64,000 nt of DNA from Nothophaeocryptopus gaeumannii (GCA_031771865.1 JASISA010000025.1:2666001-2730000), one strand, 5' to 3'; positions 30,891 through 42,554 are shown, numbered from the stretch's first letter. Notes: generated by a model not told the origin, from the letters alone. A program made the numbers and translations.

Positions 30891-32942
30891 ATGGCATCAA
30901 CGACTATCAGCGAGGTCTCATCCGAGATGCCCAAGACCCGTCTTCAACGCTTCGCGAAATGGCTCGAAGTCCCATGCGATGTCGATGCTCATTATCAGGT
31001 ACGGCTCTGATCACGGTGAGAGAGTCTCGATGTTGACGGTCTGACGAGCGATAGACCGACCGATGGTAAGAAACCAAGGGCCGGAAAGCATCCAATGTCT
31101 GAGACACACGCTGACCTTCCGCCCTTGGCTTTGTGTAGGTGCAATCGCGACCTAATACCAATGCCCAAAGAGCGGCGAACATATGGCATCTGGTCATACG
31201 CCATCTACTGGTGTATCAGCGGGATGTGCATATCAGCATACGTTCTGGGCTCAAGTCTCCTCGCATACGGACTCAACTGTAAGCAAGCCATGGGGGCGAT
31301 CGCAATCGGAGCGGTACTTGTCTCGCCTTTTGTAGGTCCATCGTTCTGAATACTAAGATAACGGTGCTTATGTACGGTACAGGTCATTACCTGCGGATGG
31401 ATGGGCGAGCGACATCACATCGGCTTCACAGTCGCTATGCGATTCGTCTGGGGTATGTACGGATCTTACTTCCCAGTCGCTATCCGGACGTTCACCACGA
31501 TCTTCTGGGACGGACTGCAGGCGTATTACGGTGGACAAGCTATGGCTGTTACGCTTGGCGCGATCTTTCCATCCCTCTGGCGGATGGACCAGACCTTGGC
31601 CGGCGGCACGCTGCTCACCAAAGATCTGATCGGAATGCTCGTATACTACGTCTTCTTCATCACGATCATGGCAATACCGCCAGAGAAGCTGCAAAAGCCG
31701 TTCTTTGCTTCGTCTGCCATGTTCCTCGGTACACTGATAGGACTTCTTGCTTGGGCCGTGATCCAGAACCCGACTGGTGGAGCTGGTCCGCTCTTCAACA
31801 TTGAAAGTAAGCCTTTGCATGGCTCGGCGGGCTGGGTACTATCATCATATCTGAGTCGACAATTCTCCGAAGCCATGCTAATATGTCACTCAGGCAATGT
31901 TGTTTGGCATCGCTGGTATCCTCGGTTCATGGGGCGGCGGAACACTGTAAGCAACTTAGACAACACAACCTCCCTACCACTAACAAGATTTGCAGCGGCC
32001 AGAGCGACTGGACCCGCTACGCCGACCGCCCCAGTGCACCCATCATCGCCCAAACAATCATGGCCCCCATCGCAATCTTCTTCTGCGGCACCGTCGGAAT
32101 CATAGTCACATCCTGCGCCAACGGCATCCTCGGCGAGACAATCTGGGAACCTTTTGTCCTCCTCTCCCGAATCCAAGGTCATTACAATAACTCCTCCCGA
32201 GCTAGAGCAGGCGTCTTCTTCGCAGGAGCTGGATGCGTCGGTGCTCAGCTCGGGATAAGCATCGTTCTCAATGCCGTCTCCGCTGGCATGGATCTCGCGG
32301 GTCTCTGTCCAAAGTATATGAATATCCGACGAGGAGCGTACCTGATGTCTGCTATCGGGCTGGCCGTCAATCCTTGGCAGTATTTGTCGAATGCGAGTAT
32401 CTTTCTGACTGTCCTATCGGGATTTGGGATCTTCCTGGCGCCGTTTACGGGTGTATTGCTCACGGACTATCTCATCGTTCGGAAGCAACGACTTGTGCTG
32501 GAGGATTTGTATGATGGGTCTCCGTCGTCGATTTATTGGTTTGATTATGGCTTCAATTGGCGCGCTGCGGTTTCGTGGACTTTTGGAACTGCGTTTCTGA
32601 TGCCTGGATATATCATGAGTTTGACTGACGAGACCGCATACAATGGCTGGGTAAGTTCTTGGCTGCTGATAGATGCACTCAGGTACGACAAAATGCTGAC
32701 CTTGTCTTGTCTATTAGGTCAAGCTATTCCACTTGAACTTCATCGCCGGCGTTCCCTTGACGATGTTCCTGCATTGGGCGATCAACTGGATCTCGCCACC
32801 AGATGGACTCGGTATGGGAACGAGATATCACGATGACAATATGGTGTTCGGGGAGAGACGAACTGTGCTTGACGGTGTTGAGCCGGTGAGAGAGAGAGCT
32901 GAATCGAGTAAAGAGGCCAGTGAGTCTTATGTCAAGGTGTAA
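30891..32942 (+). CDS. NCS1-family purine/pyrimidine permease
   Basis: A plasma-membrane symporter of the nucleobase-cation-symport-1 family (uracil, allantoin, uridine or thiamine-type substrates), 565 residues. Model: join(30891..30998, 31055..31065, 31139..31331, 31383..31835, 31894..31946, 31996..32650, 32718..32942). Exon 2 is only 11 nt and is needed to build the family motif RWCNRDLIPMPKERRTYGIWSY. Other family marks: CGWMGERHHIGFTVAMRF, WDGLQAYYGGQA, GILGSWGGGTLGQSDWTRYA, and NIRRGAYL with a long hydrophobic helix before DYLIVRK. About 12 membrane segments. The donor ending exon 3 is ambiguous (GTACTT, GTCTCG or GTAGGT, all in phase); I used GTAGGT. Overall it resembles the fungal Fur-type branch; the substrate is not readable. 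Confidence 0.88.
31055..31065 (+). other. 11-nt micro-exon of the NCS1 permease
   Basis: ACCGACCGATG between two introns (30999-31054 with GTACGG, CTGACG, GATAG; 31066-31138 with GTAAGA, GCTGACC, TGTAG). Without it the flanking exons are out of phase; with it the peptide TDRWCNRDL appears. Confidence 0.8.
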
Positions 32943-34030
32943 GTGGGACGCTCCTCGCGTGTGGGGTAACAGATTTAACGTAACATACGTGAAGATGTGG
33001 GCTCGCACGGAAGACGGTCCGGAGTGGTTGTCAAGTTGGATGAGTCGTAGAAACTCTCTCTTCGGTGAACCTCTGGCAAACTGACAAACGTTGTCCCCGA
33101 CCTCGTGGAAATTTTGAGCCTGAGATCTGGGACCCATGATCTGATTCATGCTGCTGCTCCGTGTGTAGCTCGCCTGGGTTTTCGATCAGGTCTCTGCTTG
33201 ATCGTTCGTCAATTGTCGTTTGTCGTTTGAATCGCTCGAAGGTTGTATAGCACGCACTCGATCTGGACAGCGCGCTAGTCGCAATAACCAGACCTAGGTG
33301 GCATCTTGTTCAACGCGATATTCTGCAGCATTACCGTGTACAGTACATAAGTCTCGCCCGTGGGATTGCGTCCAGTCTACGGGCCTATCGGTGTCAGTCA
33401 CGGTCTCCAATCTCAGTTGGTGATTGCCTTGAAAGTACACCACATCGAACGAAACATAGCGGCCCCCGGGCGGTCAACACAGATTCAGCCTTGCGATCCG
33501 TTAGAGGTTTGGAGTCTTGACATGGAACCCCGAAAATAGCGCCAAGCCATCGAAGAGGTTACTCTTCTGGGTCAAGAGCGTGGCCTGTCAGACCAATGAC
33601 ACCATCTGCGACTGTTCTGTTCCTGTCGGTGACATAAAGGAGAGATTCTCCGAAGACTGGATGAATATGATGAGTCTGGTGTCGAAGCGCATACTCTCTC
33701 TAGAAGTCGACACCGCCCAGTGAGGGCGTCGTTGTGCCGGCATTTTTTTCATCTCCTCTTCCACTTGTGTCCATGATATTTCGAGGCAGACCATCTGATG
33801 CTCATATCAGGTTGATGTAAGTGCAAGTCTCGTGTTGGACGGATGTGCCGTTTGGAAGCCGTGACAAAGGAGCCGATGTTGTAATGAGGCATTTTTATGA
33901 CGACTAAGCTTTTCAGCGGCTCTCATTCGTCAGCAAGAGAGTCAGCGAATGAGGGTTCGGAACGCTAGCCGGGCTTGGACTTCACTCGTCACGAAACGAA
34001 CAAAACCTTGTCGCTCCTCGTAACAGCATC
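32943..34030. other. Gene-poor interval
   Basis: About 1.1 kb before the regulator relic. One short plus-strand frame (33517-33723, NPENSAKPSKRLLFWVK...) has no motif and is not called. Confidence 0.4.
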
Positions 34031-34522
34031 ATGCATCTCCAGACGGGATGTAAGATCCTTCTTGAGAACTTCAGACCGAATCCGTCGGGCTCCTCGCAGC
34101 CATGGACAGTAATCTTGAGGCCTGCGCCTCAGGCCGCCGATGATGTACTGACGGAAATCTTCGTTCGGCTTGATACCGAATACGCACTGTACGGCGACAT
34201 GAATTCCACTTCAACGGCAGAATTGGAAGGCGAGGACCGCGATGAGCGGTCTGCGATGCCAGCATGCTTCAGCAGCTTAACGGAAGCTCGTGTACACCTG
34301 TACAATCTCTCGAGCGCAATCTCCAACATACGTGGGGAGTTGCTTCGCTTAGCTGAGAGATGGACGAAACGTTCATATTCACTGTGGAAGAGGTCTGATC
34401 GGAGTCTATCCCCTCCGTCTCATACGGGTATGGGCGCTCACGGACAGCGGACGAACTCTGATGCAATACGGCAGCAAACACAAGCTTCTTCCAGTCACCG
34501 GTATCTCCTCATTCGTCTGTGA
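34031..34522 (+). pseudogene. Truncated Zn2Cys6-type transcription factor relic
   Basis: 163 codons resembling the C-terminal region common in fungal Zn2Cys6 regulators: HLQTGCKILLENF, LTEIFVRLDTEYALYGD, FSSLTEARVHLYNL. The Zn-binding and middle parts that should precede it are not found upstream, and the sequence after residue 115 loses family resemblance. A hAT transposon is inserted 130 bp downstream. Both the missing 5' part and the insertion argue for a dead copy; a short expressed fragment cannot be excluded. Confidence 0.5.
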
Positions 34523-34652
34523 CCAGGATGTCGACTATTCGTTCATGACTTTGATGACCACGCAAGCCCCATGAAGACCGACGATTACGTCTCGACCAAC
34601 CAGAAAGCCATCGCAGAATGCAGCCATATCGAGATAGATCCCGTCAAGAGCA

Positions 34653-34660
34653 CGGACAGC
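34653..34660 (+). repeat. 8-bp target-site duplication, left
   Basis: CGGACAGC, identical to 36566-36573 and directly next to the left transposon end. Confidence 0.93.
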
Positions 34661-34682
34661 CAGGGGTCTTGTTGGTCCGGTA
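34661..34682 (+). repeat. Left terminal inverted repeat of the hAT element
   Basis: 22 bp matching the reverse complement of 36544-36565 without mismatch; similarity continues imperfectly (GGTATGGTA versus TAGATGGTA). Confidence 0.92.
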
Positions 34683-34782
34683 GGTATGGTAATAAGGCCT
34701 CCTACCATACTGACCAAGTTTAGCATGTGATCATACCATCTATACCGTTGGTTACCGACTTATTGTAGGTGAATATAGCCAT

Positions 34783-36332
34783 CTATTCGACCTCGTCGTC
34801 GCCCTGGTTGTTGTTCACGACATCAGCAATATCCTCATTTATCAGCAGGTCCTCAGCCGTCTTGAAGTCCTCAACTATCTTATCTTCCTCGTCAAACGCA
34901 GCCAGCAGTATGCCCTCTTTATCCTTGTGTTTAGGCTGCGGGGTCCCCACCAGTCTCGTAGACACATACACGCTTCTCGACGTCCTTGGCTCGTTGAATC
35001 ATGTAAAGAAGGAGTTCCAGCGCGTGGCGTTGTTGAGAACAAGCTGAAGTTGTAGAATTAGCATGTGAAGCTCGGAGGTGCCTTGCGGTATAGAAATCGT
35101 CATCGAAAAGAGCGACACTTGATTTGGCTTAGTCGCCGCCAGCGCCGTGTTTAACGCGTGCGGGTTAGCCAACCAAACACTCTGGACACAGTGGACCGGA
35201 GTCCGCTGAGCGCGGGTGCACGATCCTCAACTTTCGAGCTTCTGAACTTACTTACCTTAAGCACATTGTATTTCGACCATTTTCCACCCATCTTGATTGC
35301 AGCAAACGCCTCCAACCTCTGTGGCGACGACCGAATATAGCGGATGATATTATGGAGCTTTCCAACTGCTCCGCGACCGCGCCAGAACAGATCCACAGCC
35401 TCGAAAGCGCCTTTGCCGATTTTCGCTTCAAGATCGGTCAGTGCTTTGCCAGCACCTTTGCCCATGATGAGAGCTCTGGCAACGAGGTTTATAATGTGTC
35501 CAAGACATCGTAGACGGCGCTGCTTGATCTGCTTCTCATTCATGTTCGGCCAGAGCTTCTTACACACGTAGGAGACGGCGACATCGTTCGACTTCGCGTT
35601 ATCCGAGATGAAGTATCCTATTACGTGAACGTCACTCAGCGCCGATGCCAGCTCCCCCGTGAGCTTCAACACGAAGGAGTTATACTCGTAGAGAATCCAC
35701 TTCCGAATCGTCGAGGCTGCGGCCGGTAGCAGCAGTCCAATAGCTGGGTTGAGGAGCATTATGAGCTCGCGAAAGTACTGGTTCTCGACCATGTTGAAGG
35801 CGATCTGGCAGTACACAACCCACAGCAACCACGCGGACTTGAACTCGTTGTAACGAGTCTTCGTTACTAGGGTATGAAAGTCCTGAGCGCTCTCGATCGT
35901 TTGCTGACTGCCGCTGGACTTCACGACTTTCTCGCCCTTGCTATTAATGCTGTGGTGTTGAGACAGGTGATGTAGAGCGCCTCGAGTTCCATTCAAGACG
36001 TTCAACTGCTGATGCCGGCCTTCTTTTTCGCAGAGATAGCAGTAGTATACCCGCACGTTATCCGAACGCAGCAGCGCTTCGCCAAACTGCCAGGCTGGAC
36101 TCCATGTCTTTCGATCCTCACCAACACCTTGTTGATGCTTCTTGAGGCGCGCATACTCGGTCTTTCTAAGCTCGAAGGTATCCGGATGAGAAGAGGCGCA
36201 GTAATTGGGGTTCTGTTCGCATAAGACGATAGTAGCTTCAGAGCTACCAACACCTAGCCACGACAACACGCTGGGCATGGCGAGATACGACAGTATGAGA
36301 TATTGGTAAAGAGATGGGAAGATTGGATACAT
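34783..36332 (-). pseudogene. hAT transposase remnant
   Basis: The long frame (35151-36332, 393 codons) has a BED-type zinc finger (YYCYLCEKEG...HHLSQHH), hAT core sequence (FSDNAKSN-type GYFISDNAKSND, RCLGHIINLVARAL) and a helical insertion region. The stretch SDVHVIGYF joins two parts that are normally separated by the first catalytic Asp region (FDLWTS-type), so that region is deleted. Past the stop at 35151 the remnant continues: NNATRWNSFF near 35040 ends in a TGA while MIQRAKDVEKRV follows in another frame, showing a frameshift, then KEGILLAAFDEEDKIVEDF to 34783. The C-terminal dimerisation domain is absent. Clearly nonfunctional. Confidence 0.9.
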
Positions 36333-36543
36333 TCACGGCGAAAACGCGTCGATTTTTCCCATACGCGTACCGCCCTTGGCGCCGGCGAGTATGCCGACTG
36401 GCTGCGCAATGGATACCGAGATAGGAAGTTGGTAACCATGGTTACCGGTAGCATTTACTCACCAGCTACCATATTGACCGGTAAGCATGTGATTGCCCTA
36501 CTGACTATACTATTGGTTACCAATAACCAGGTTCTACCATCTA

Positions 36544-36565
36544 TACCGGACCAACAAGACCCCTG
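36544..36565 (-). repeat. Right terminal inverted repeat of the hAT element
   Basis: Exact reverse complement of 34661-34682. Confidence 0.92.
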
Positions 36566-36573
36566 CGGACAGC
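36566..36573 (+). repeat. 8-bp target-site duplication, right
   Basis: CGGACAGC, matching 34653-34660. Confidence 0.93.
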
Positions 36574-37748
36574 TGCGTCCAAGAACAATCTTTCCAGCCT
36601 CAAAGGATCGAAGAAATACCGTCTCGAGGAGGAAGCGCCGCCGACGGCGGAAAACCAAAACATGTTCCTGCCGACGTTGTCCTTCGACGGCATTCCCCAC
36701 AAAGTCGAAGCTACTAACCTCTTCGGTGCATCCTCAGAGATAGATTAATTACGCCCGGCAATGAATACATCCGAGATCGACACACGCAACCCTATCTCAT
36801 GCACACTTGTTCCTCCCGCAACCAAAAAACGCCACCAAGACCCTCCCCACTCCAACATCGTCTCCACAATACTCCTTCCCATCCTTCAGCACGCGGAGAG
36901 AAACACGCAAACTCTCGGCTTCGTACCGCAAACCCACGAAACGAAACCCTCGAAGGATTCATTTTTCGGCTAACTCAAAACGCACGTCGATCGATGTCGA
37001 AAGGAAGCCTACCGCGACTGGCGGTGGAAGGCCCGGACATAAGACTCATAATTCGACATCACATGGCCGAAACGCTCGAAGCAGATTGGCATGTCAGTAT
37101 CGGAAAAAGCGTCGTAACGAATGTCGAGGAAGGTTTTGAGGTACCAATGTGCTGGGAATGTTGGATAGATTGGTCATTTGTGGAAACAGCGGTTTTCGCA
37201 CCACGAAGGGGGGCTTGCTAATATGAAGACTGGCTGGCGGCGGCGGTGCAGGGGTTGAAGGTGTAGCTTCGTATCCGGAATTTGAAGACCGCAATCAAAG
37301 TAACTCATGGACAATCAAGCGGTGCTCCGCGGGGTGGTGTCGTTCAGCTGTTGTCTATTGTCGCAGGACATTGAGCCACAGACGGATGAAAATGACAAGA
37401 GGTGGCATGCACAGTGTGTAGGGACACTCCGTAAAAATTGTCGAATCTCGTCACTGAGTCGTCAGGGGTATCATTGTAACATCTCTATCCTATTCGAACA
37501 TCTCCTGGGTGGGTCAACAAGACCAGTCGCCAATACCTTACTTTCTCATCTTCTCATATTGATCCATTGCGCATCTCCCATCCAGCTCGTGGAAACACAT
37601 ATCGCAAATTCTTCCATATCTCTCGTTCTCATGACAGATCGATCATCTTTATTCCAAAGAAGCCCATCTGATGTGCTCACGCAGCAACAGACGTAGGCAA
37701 GAATCCCAACTCCTCGCCTGTAGTAGCAACAATTGGCAACTGATCCTG
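36574..37748. other. Gene-poor interval
   Basis: About 1.2 kb right of the transposon. Short plus-strand frames with low complexity (for example 36799-37221) have no motif; the first 130 bp may belong to the region interrupted by the transposon. Confidence 0.4.
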
Positions 37749-39881
37749 TCACCCATCAAAAACACCCATCCCCAGACTATGCGGTTCTCCCCAAAACATA
37801 CCTCCTTGCAAGTCCAAGGGCAAGTCTGCGGCCATACATTCTAGCGTTGGGTCTAGACCGCTGAACGCCATCGTATTGTGATGCTCGAACGCGGAGGGTG
37901 CAAGGGAAGTGGGTACTTCCTCTCCCGTACTCGTGTTGTGTGTGTGCCACGGATTATTCAAATGCGCCGGCGTCGTCGGGCTGATAAGCGTTCGCGGGTC
38001 GGATTCGTTGTATTTGATTTGATTCGCCATCCAAATCGCACTGAAAGTGAGACTGGCGGCCATCCGCGTCGTCACATTCGTAGGCAAATGACATTTCCCA
38101 TTTCCAATCGCCCTTCCACAAATCTCCAGCGTATTGAGTGCCAATTTGTGCTCAGGAGAGGCTGTGTCTTCTGCAGGTTCGGAGAACATACGTACGACTT
38201 GGCCGAATGCGTTTCGGGCTGACTCGAGCTCAGACTCGCAGACCACGGATATGGGTGCGTGGTCGAGATACTTGAGGAGGACTATAGCGGCGAAGAAGGC
38301 ACTGCGGAAATGGGATTTTGGATGGCCAGGGAGAGGTTGAGACTTAGCCGAGAAGCCCGTGACGGCCCCTGTCTCTACGCTCAAGTTCGTTAATAGATCG
38401 ATGAGTTGGACGGCCGCAGACTCGCTGGAGTGGAGGACTTCGAGATACGTCGCGTCACTTCTCTTGTCGATTGATGTGCTGTTGACACTGGCGAGGTAGG
38501 TGCCGAAGAGGTAAAGTTTAGAGGTCAGAAGTTCCATCTCGGCGGTCCATGTCCAAAAAGAGGACCATCTAGTCTTGACGGCGCTGAGTCGGTCGGCAAA
38601 CATTCGTATGAGAAAGGGAGTCGATTGTCCTCCACCGATGAGGCTTTCCTCGAAAGCGAGCAGCGCTCTAGAGAGTTCGACGAGGGTGTTGACAGTCGCA
38701 CAGTATCCATAGCTCGTTGCGAGGGAATCGCAGAATCCAAGCACTGTTCGAGTCGCTTGCGCATTACACAGTGTCGGAAGATGACCGTACCAGCAGCTCA
38801 TTTGAACATCTAGCTCGAAGCATTTCATCCATGTCAAGTGCCTAGTAGCGGTAGCGTGTTTGCTTGCTGCATGATGCGGTATTCGTTGGCCTAGCGCGAC
38901 TTCGTCGTTTGCCTTGTCCAGACCCATCTGCCTTGCCGCGTTGATGGCCATACCCAGTCGCAAGAAGCTCGGATCACGCAACTGACCGGGGACAGGACAA
39001 GGAAAGGTGCAGAGCGACAGCAGAGCTTGAAGATCTGCCAGCTCTCTCACCGCGGCCGCAGCCACCGAAGTGTAGAGCTTTTCGACGACTGGGCCGACTC
39101 GATCGAAATACGCAGAGTGATGGATGTGATCCCTTGATGCGACGAGTAGTATGCTCCAGAACAAGAATGAGCTTTCGTGGTACATCCGAGTAAGCGAAGT
39201 GACCGGCTCCAAAATGCAGAAGTGAGGATAGTAGCTGTTCTCGAAATGCTGAAAGAGATCATACGCTCGCTCGTACGGGACGGCAATATCCTCGAGGGTG
39301 AAGTGTTGCCTATTCTCTGGAACGCTGATGCTCAGCCATTTGACCTCAACATAGCTGTGATCAGAAGCAGCTGGGGAGCTCTGGGATCGATAATCGGAAG
39401 CCGCATAATTCGAGTTGCTATCGTAGCTCAAGCGATGTTCAACTGAGAGCTGACGAGATGGCAGATATGGTGACAGCTCGGGCTGTGACGGAGCGACTTG
39501 GCTCAGCGCTCGACTGCGCTGTAGTTGGTTGACTTGATTTTCGAGTTCTTTAATCCGGCTGTGATCATGTCAATTGCTGCCGGCGGATCGCTGTCGAGTA
39601 TTGTACTACCTTCGAGCAGGCACTCGCTTGAAAGATGCATCGGTTTTGCATTCGTGTTGATTGGCGACGCACCGTGAGCATGCATTGGGATATTTCTGCC
39701 GAAGGTCGCATTTGAGCTTCACCTGTCGGCATGCCGTACAAGAGGTGGCCCTAGATTTCTTCGGCAGCTCAAGGCTGTTGCTAGCAGGCGTGCTCATCAT
39801 GAATGACACCATTGGAATATGTGTTGCTTTGTTGCATGTGCAGGCAGGAGGCGCGTTCTTCACTGCGCTCAAATACGCCAA
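37749..39881 (-). CDS. Zn2Cys6 fungal transcription factor (Leu3/War1-like layout)
   Basis: Two exons, complement(join(37749..39558, 39610..39881)), 693 residues from the first ATG; Met28 is an alternative start near the zinc cluster. Zn2Cys6 cluster CTACRQVKLKCDLRQKYPNACSRC followed by VANQHECKTD and FKRVPAR, then, across a 51-nt intron (GTAGTA...ACAG), the coiled-coil dimerisation segment SRIKELENQVNQLQRS. The long second exon has a fungal transcription-factor middle homology region (AYDLFQHFENSYYPHFCIL, FLRLGMAINAARQMGLDKAND, WMKCFELDVQMSCWYG). The extended spacing between the third and fourth Cys resembles the Leu3/War1 group. Target genes are not evident; the closest neighbours are a transposon and gene-poor DNA. 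Confidence 0.9.
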
Positions 39882-41586
39882 TGGTAGTGTTATGTCCGCA
39901 TCGAGCTGAAAGGGACTGACTAACTCACGAACTCAGACTGCTGAATAACATTGCTTCGCCTCAAACCTCTCATGGCATTCTGCTGCCTTTGAGACGATTT
40001 GTGGTGTAGACGGCGTATTCCGTTGCCTATTCACATCACAATTGTATGCCCTTAGTCGCAAGGAAGGATCGAAATCCCTGCAAGCGCAGGCCAAGACATC
40101 TGCGTATGCATGCGGCTGGAAGATCCTTCCGAAAATCTTAAATCCATCGAGGCGGGTTTCCCGAAAGAGTAAGGTGAGTTGAGCGTTTGCCTTTTCAAGC
40201 CATTTCGAGATCGTCAAAGAACGCGGTCAAGTCCCGTACAGTGTGAAGCAGGGCTGGCCATGTTATAGATCTGTGTCGGAAAGGGAATGGGAGAGTGTGC
40301 GGGAGGTCGTTATTGGCAAGATGCACTTGTGTCTGGGAATGATGGCTCGAAACTCCAGATGAGGAGGCACCTACTGCCAGTCGAGACTGTCGATATGCGC
40401 ACAGTAGCGATCTTCCACGCCTTCGAGACCAGAACGTCACAGCGGGCGCCCAATCAATGCATGTCGATAAATCCAGTGGATTATACCCCGAACGCGTGGT
40501 GAGTTGCAATTCCAAGCAACATTCATGTGTACAATGCAGAAGATGGCGACGATCCGGATGCGTTGCGCAAGACCAATATTTTGCCGCGCTGCTCGGCGTG
40601 GATGGTATACAGCTGCCCCAGATAATGGAGAAAGTTCATCGTTGCACAGGAGCAGCATTCTGGAAGCTCCAACAGGGTTTTGCGCTAGTCCGGGACCTGC
40701 TCAAAGCGTGAGGTCGACAGATTTCACTCGTCCATGGACGATTCGGCATTCATTCGCGGTATCTTTGTTTGGACTCCTGTTACCACGGATGTGCACGTCA
40801 AACTTGGTCAATTGATTGTATCCCGGGAACGAGAACGGCAAAGATTGACCGCCAGCCCTACACCGCCGGATATAGACAAGAAAGCGCCTGTGCACGGAGT
40901 TCGAGCGCCACACCGACCAGCCGGGGTCTGTATACCTCAGCAGCAACTATCGCATTTTTGCGTTGCCGTACCATTATCCTGGGTCTTGTTGGCTTTTTCG
41001 ACCCTCATGCTCCGCCTGTTCACCCCTTTCATCTTCCCGAATCCGGCGCTCGATTTCCCGCCAATGTTGGTTCCGCGGGGTGCCTTTATCGAACTCCTTG
41101 TTCAGCCGTTCCATCAGCTCTTGTCCGGGAACCAAGACTGCACGATTTACGGCCGTGGGCAACATGCGGTGACGACCACGCAGCATGACAGTGAGTAAAA
41201 TCAGCTTGGCAAGAACATGCCAAGTGCCGCAGAAGGAGAAGCCGTCGTATGGCACACCTCATGACAAGCCAACTGTGCCATACCCCCACACTACTCGATG
41301 TAGGTGAGGTGGGAGTGTACCGCATCTGATCCTGGACGGCAGTTCAATTAGAATGTGATGTTTTTCTTGGCGTTCAAGAGACGCCATCCCATCTTCGAAA
41401 GGGGTTGGGTGCAACGCGGTCGAAGTCGAGGCGTCGCTTGACATGGCGATTTCGTCATTGCGGGCTCGGGTGACGTCCACCTCGTCCACCTTCATCCTGG
41501 CAGGTGCCTTCATGAAGTTCTCGGAGTCTTCGGCGTGCGAGATGGTGTGTTTGTCAGAGCAGACTGCGGACGATGAGGTCCTCATA
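39882..41586. other. Gene-poor interval
   Basis: About 1.7 kb. Several overlapping short frames on both strands (up to about 150 codons near 40.8-41.2 kb) have no motifs and mirror each other, as expected for noncoding GC-balanced DNA. Confidence 0.45.
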
Positions 41587-41847
41587 TCATGAGGCCTTCC
41601 GCATGTTCCGCATATCGGATCCTCGAGTGCTTCCAGAGAGGGCAATCGCTGAGATTGCAGCCGCCAAGCTGGTGCCCTTGAAGACCGTTTCATACTGCTC
41701 TGCTTTCATCGCCTGGTTGAAGGGCTGCCGCTTGATGCGGTAGAATGCTGCCCCGGTGAGGAGAGCCCATCCCACGAAGAGAAGCTGATACTTAGATCTG
41801 GACAAGACCGCGCGTGTACTGTTACTTGGCGCCTGTTCTCTCTCCAT
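41587..41847 (-). CDS. Small two-helix membrane protein, HIG1-like
   Basis: 86 residues from the ATG at 41847. Two hydrophobic helices (YQLLFVGWALLTGAAFY and GTSLAAAISAIAL) separated by a basic loop, RIKRQPFNQAMKAEQ. The helix-Arg/Lys loop-helix pattern resembles HIG1-domain proteins such as Rcf2, which associate with respiratory supercomplexes in the inner mitochondrial membrane. The C-terminus (GSTRGSDMRNMRKAS) is basic. The open frame extends upstream to 41931. Resemblance is by eye; a plain hypothetical membrane protein is the alternative. Confidence 0.55.
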   Translation of the reverse strand: MEREQAPSNSTRAVLSRSKYQLLFVGWALLTGAAFYRIKRQPFNQAMKAEQYETVFKGTSLAAAISAIALSGSTRGSDMRNMRKAS

Positions 41848-42062
41848 ACTGTTTTCCTGGAGATTGATGATGGAGCAGTCAAGAGGCACGAGGACCTCTG
41901 CACTGTTACAAGGCGCCCATGCACGCCACAATAACCCCGATCCAGCTCTGCGCCGTTCCTGTTCAATCCTTCGAATAGCTACCGTCCTTCGGCAGCTGAT
42001 ATGCTCCTAGTAATCAACCAACAGATATACAGTCCCTACGCCTCCGATCCTCGTTCCTGCAG

Positions 42063-42554
42063 TCACTCCATGACGCCTCTCTTCTGTGTGGTATTGGCAT
42101 TCTGCTGCTCCGTCGCATTCCCAACCGGCTGGATGCCTCTGAACGTCTTATTGAACCAGCCACCCCCGACACCACCACCGGCCATCTGGTCCGACAAGCT
42201 CGCTCGGCGATCTGCGTAGTCTTCGGAGCCACGCTTATGCTGAGTCAGGTTACCAAACATTCCGGACGAGGCCGCCGAGGACTGTGGTAGAGAGTATTAG
42301 TCTAGAGAAAACGCAGAGGCCACGATTATTGTACCAACCCTTCTTCTCTGGCTGGTAGGCGATGACGGTGAGGCAGGGTCGTTGCTCAAAGGCTTGTCAA
42401 CCATGGAGCCAGTAGCTCCGCCATTACTGGACACAGACGCTCTCCTCACTGCATCGATCACCCCACCCTGCGATGGCCTTCTAGCAGCAGGCTCATGGAC
42501 CTCCTTGCCTCGCTGGAATAGAGCACGGCGGTCTTCCCATGAGTTTCCGGACAT
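42063..42554 (-). CDS. Small disordered protein, conidiation-specific con-8-like
   Basis: Two exons, complement(join(42063..42281, 42339..42554)), 144 residues; the 57-nt intron uses GTTGGT, a CTAAT branch and CCACAG, in phase 0. The first exon reads MSGNSWEDRRALFQRGKE and RRPSQGGVIDAVRRAS; the second has MFGNLTQHKRGSEDYADRRASL and GGGWFNKTFRG. The pattern of a NL-x-x-xKR-x-S-x-D segment, an RRAS phospho-site and a final FNKTF/MWNNF-type motif is shared by short fungal proteins around con-8, expressed in development or stress. Highly charged and without membrane segments; molecular role unknown. Confidence 0.68.

Larger units (their letters stand above)
34661..36565 (-). mobile_element. hAT-superfamily DNA transposon, internally deleted, 1,905 bp
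   Basis: Both ends are visible: CAGGGGTCTTGTTGGTCCGG at the left and its exact reverse complement at the right (22 bp perfect, then imperfect), starting with CAGGG as usual for hAT elements, and an identical 8-bp duplication on both sides. It carries a decayed transposase on the minus strand. Intact fungal hAT elements (Restless-type) are usually 3-4 kb or longer, so this copy has lost internal sequence. It cannot code for an active transposase but, with both ends intact, could be mobilised by a helper. Confidence 0.93.
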
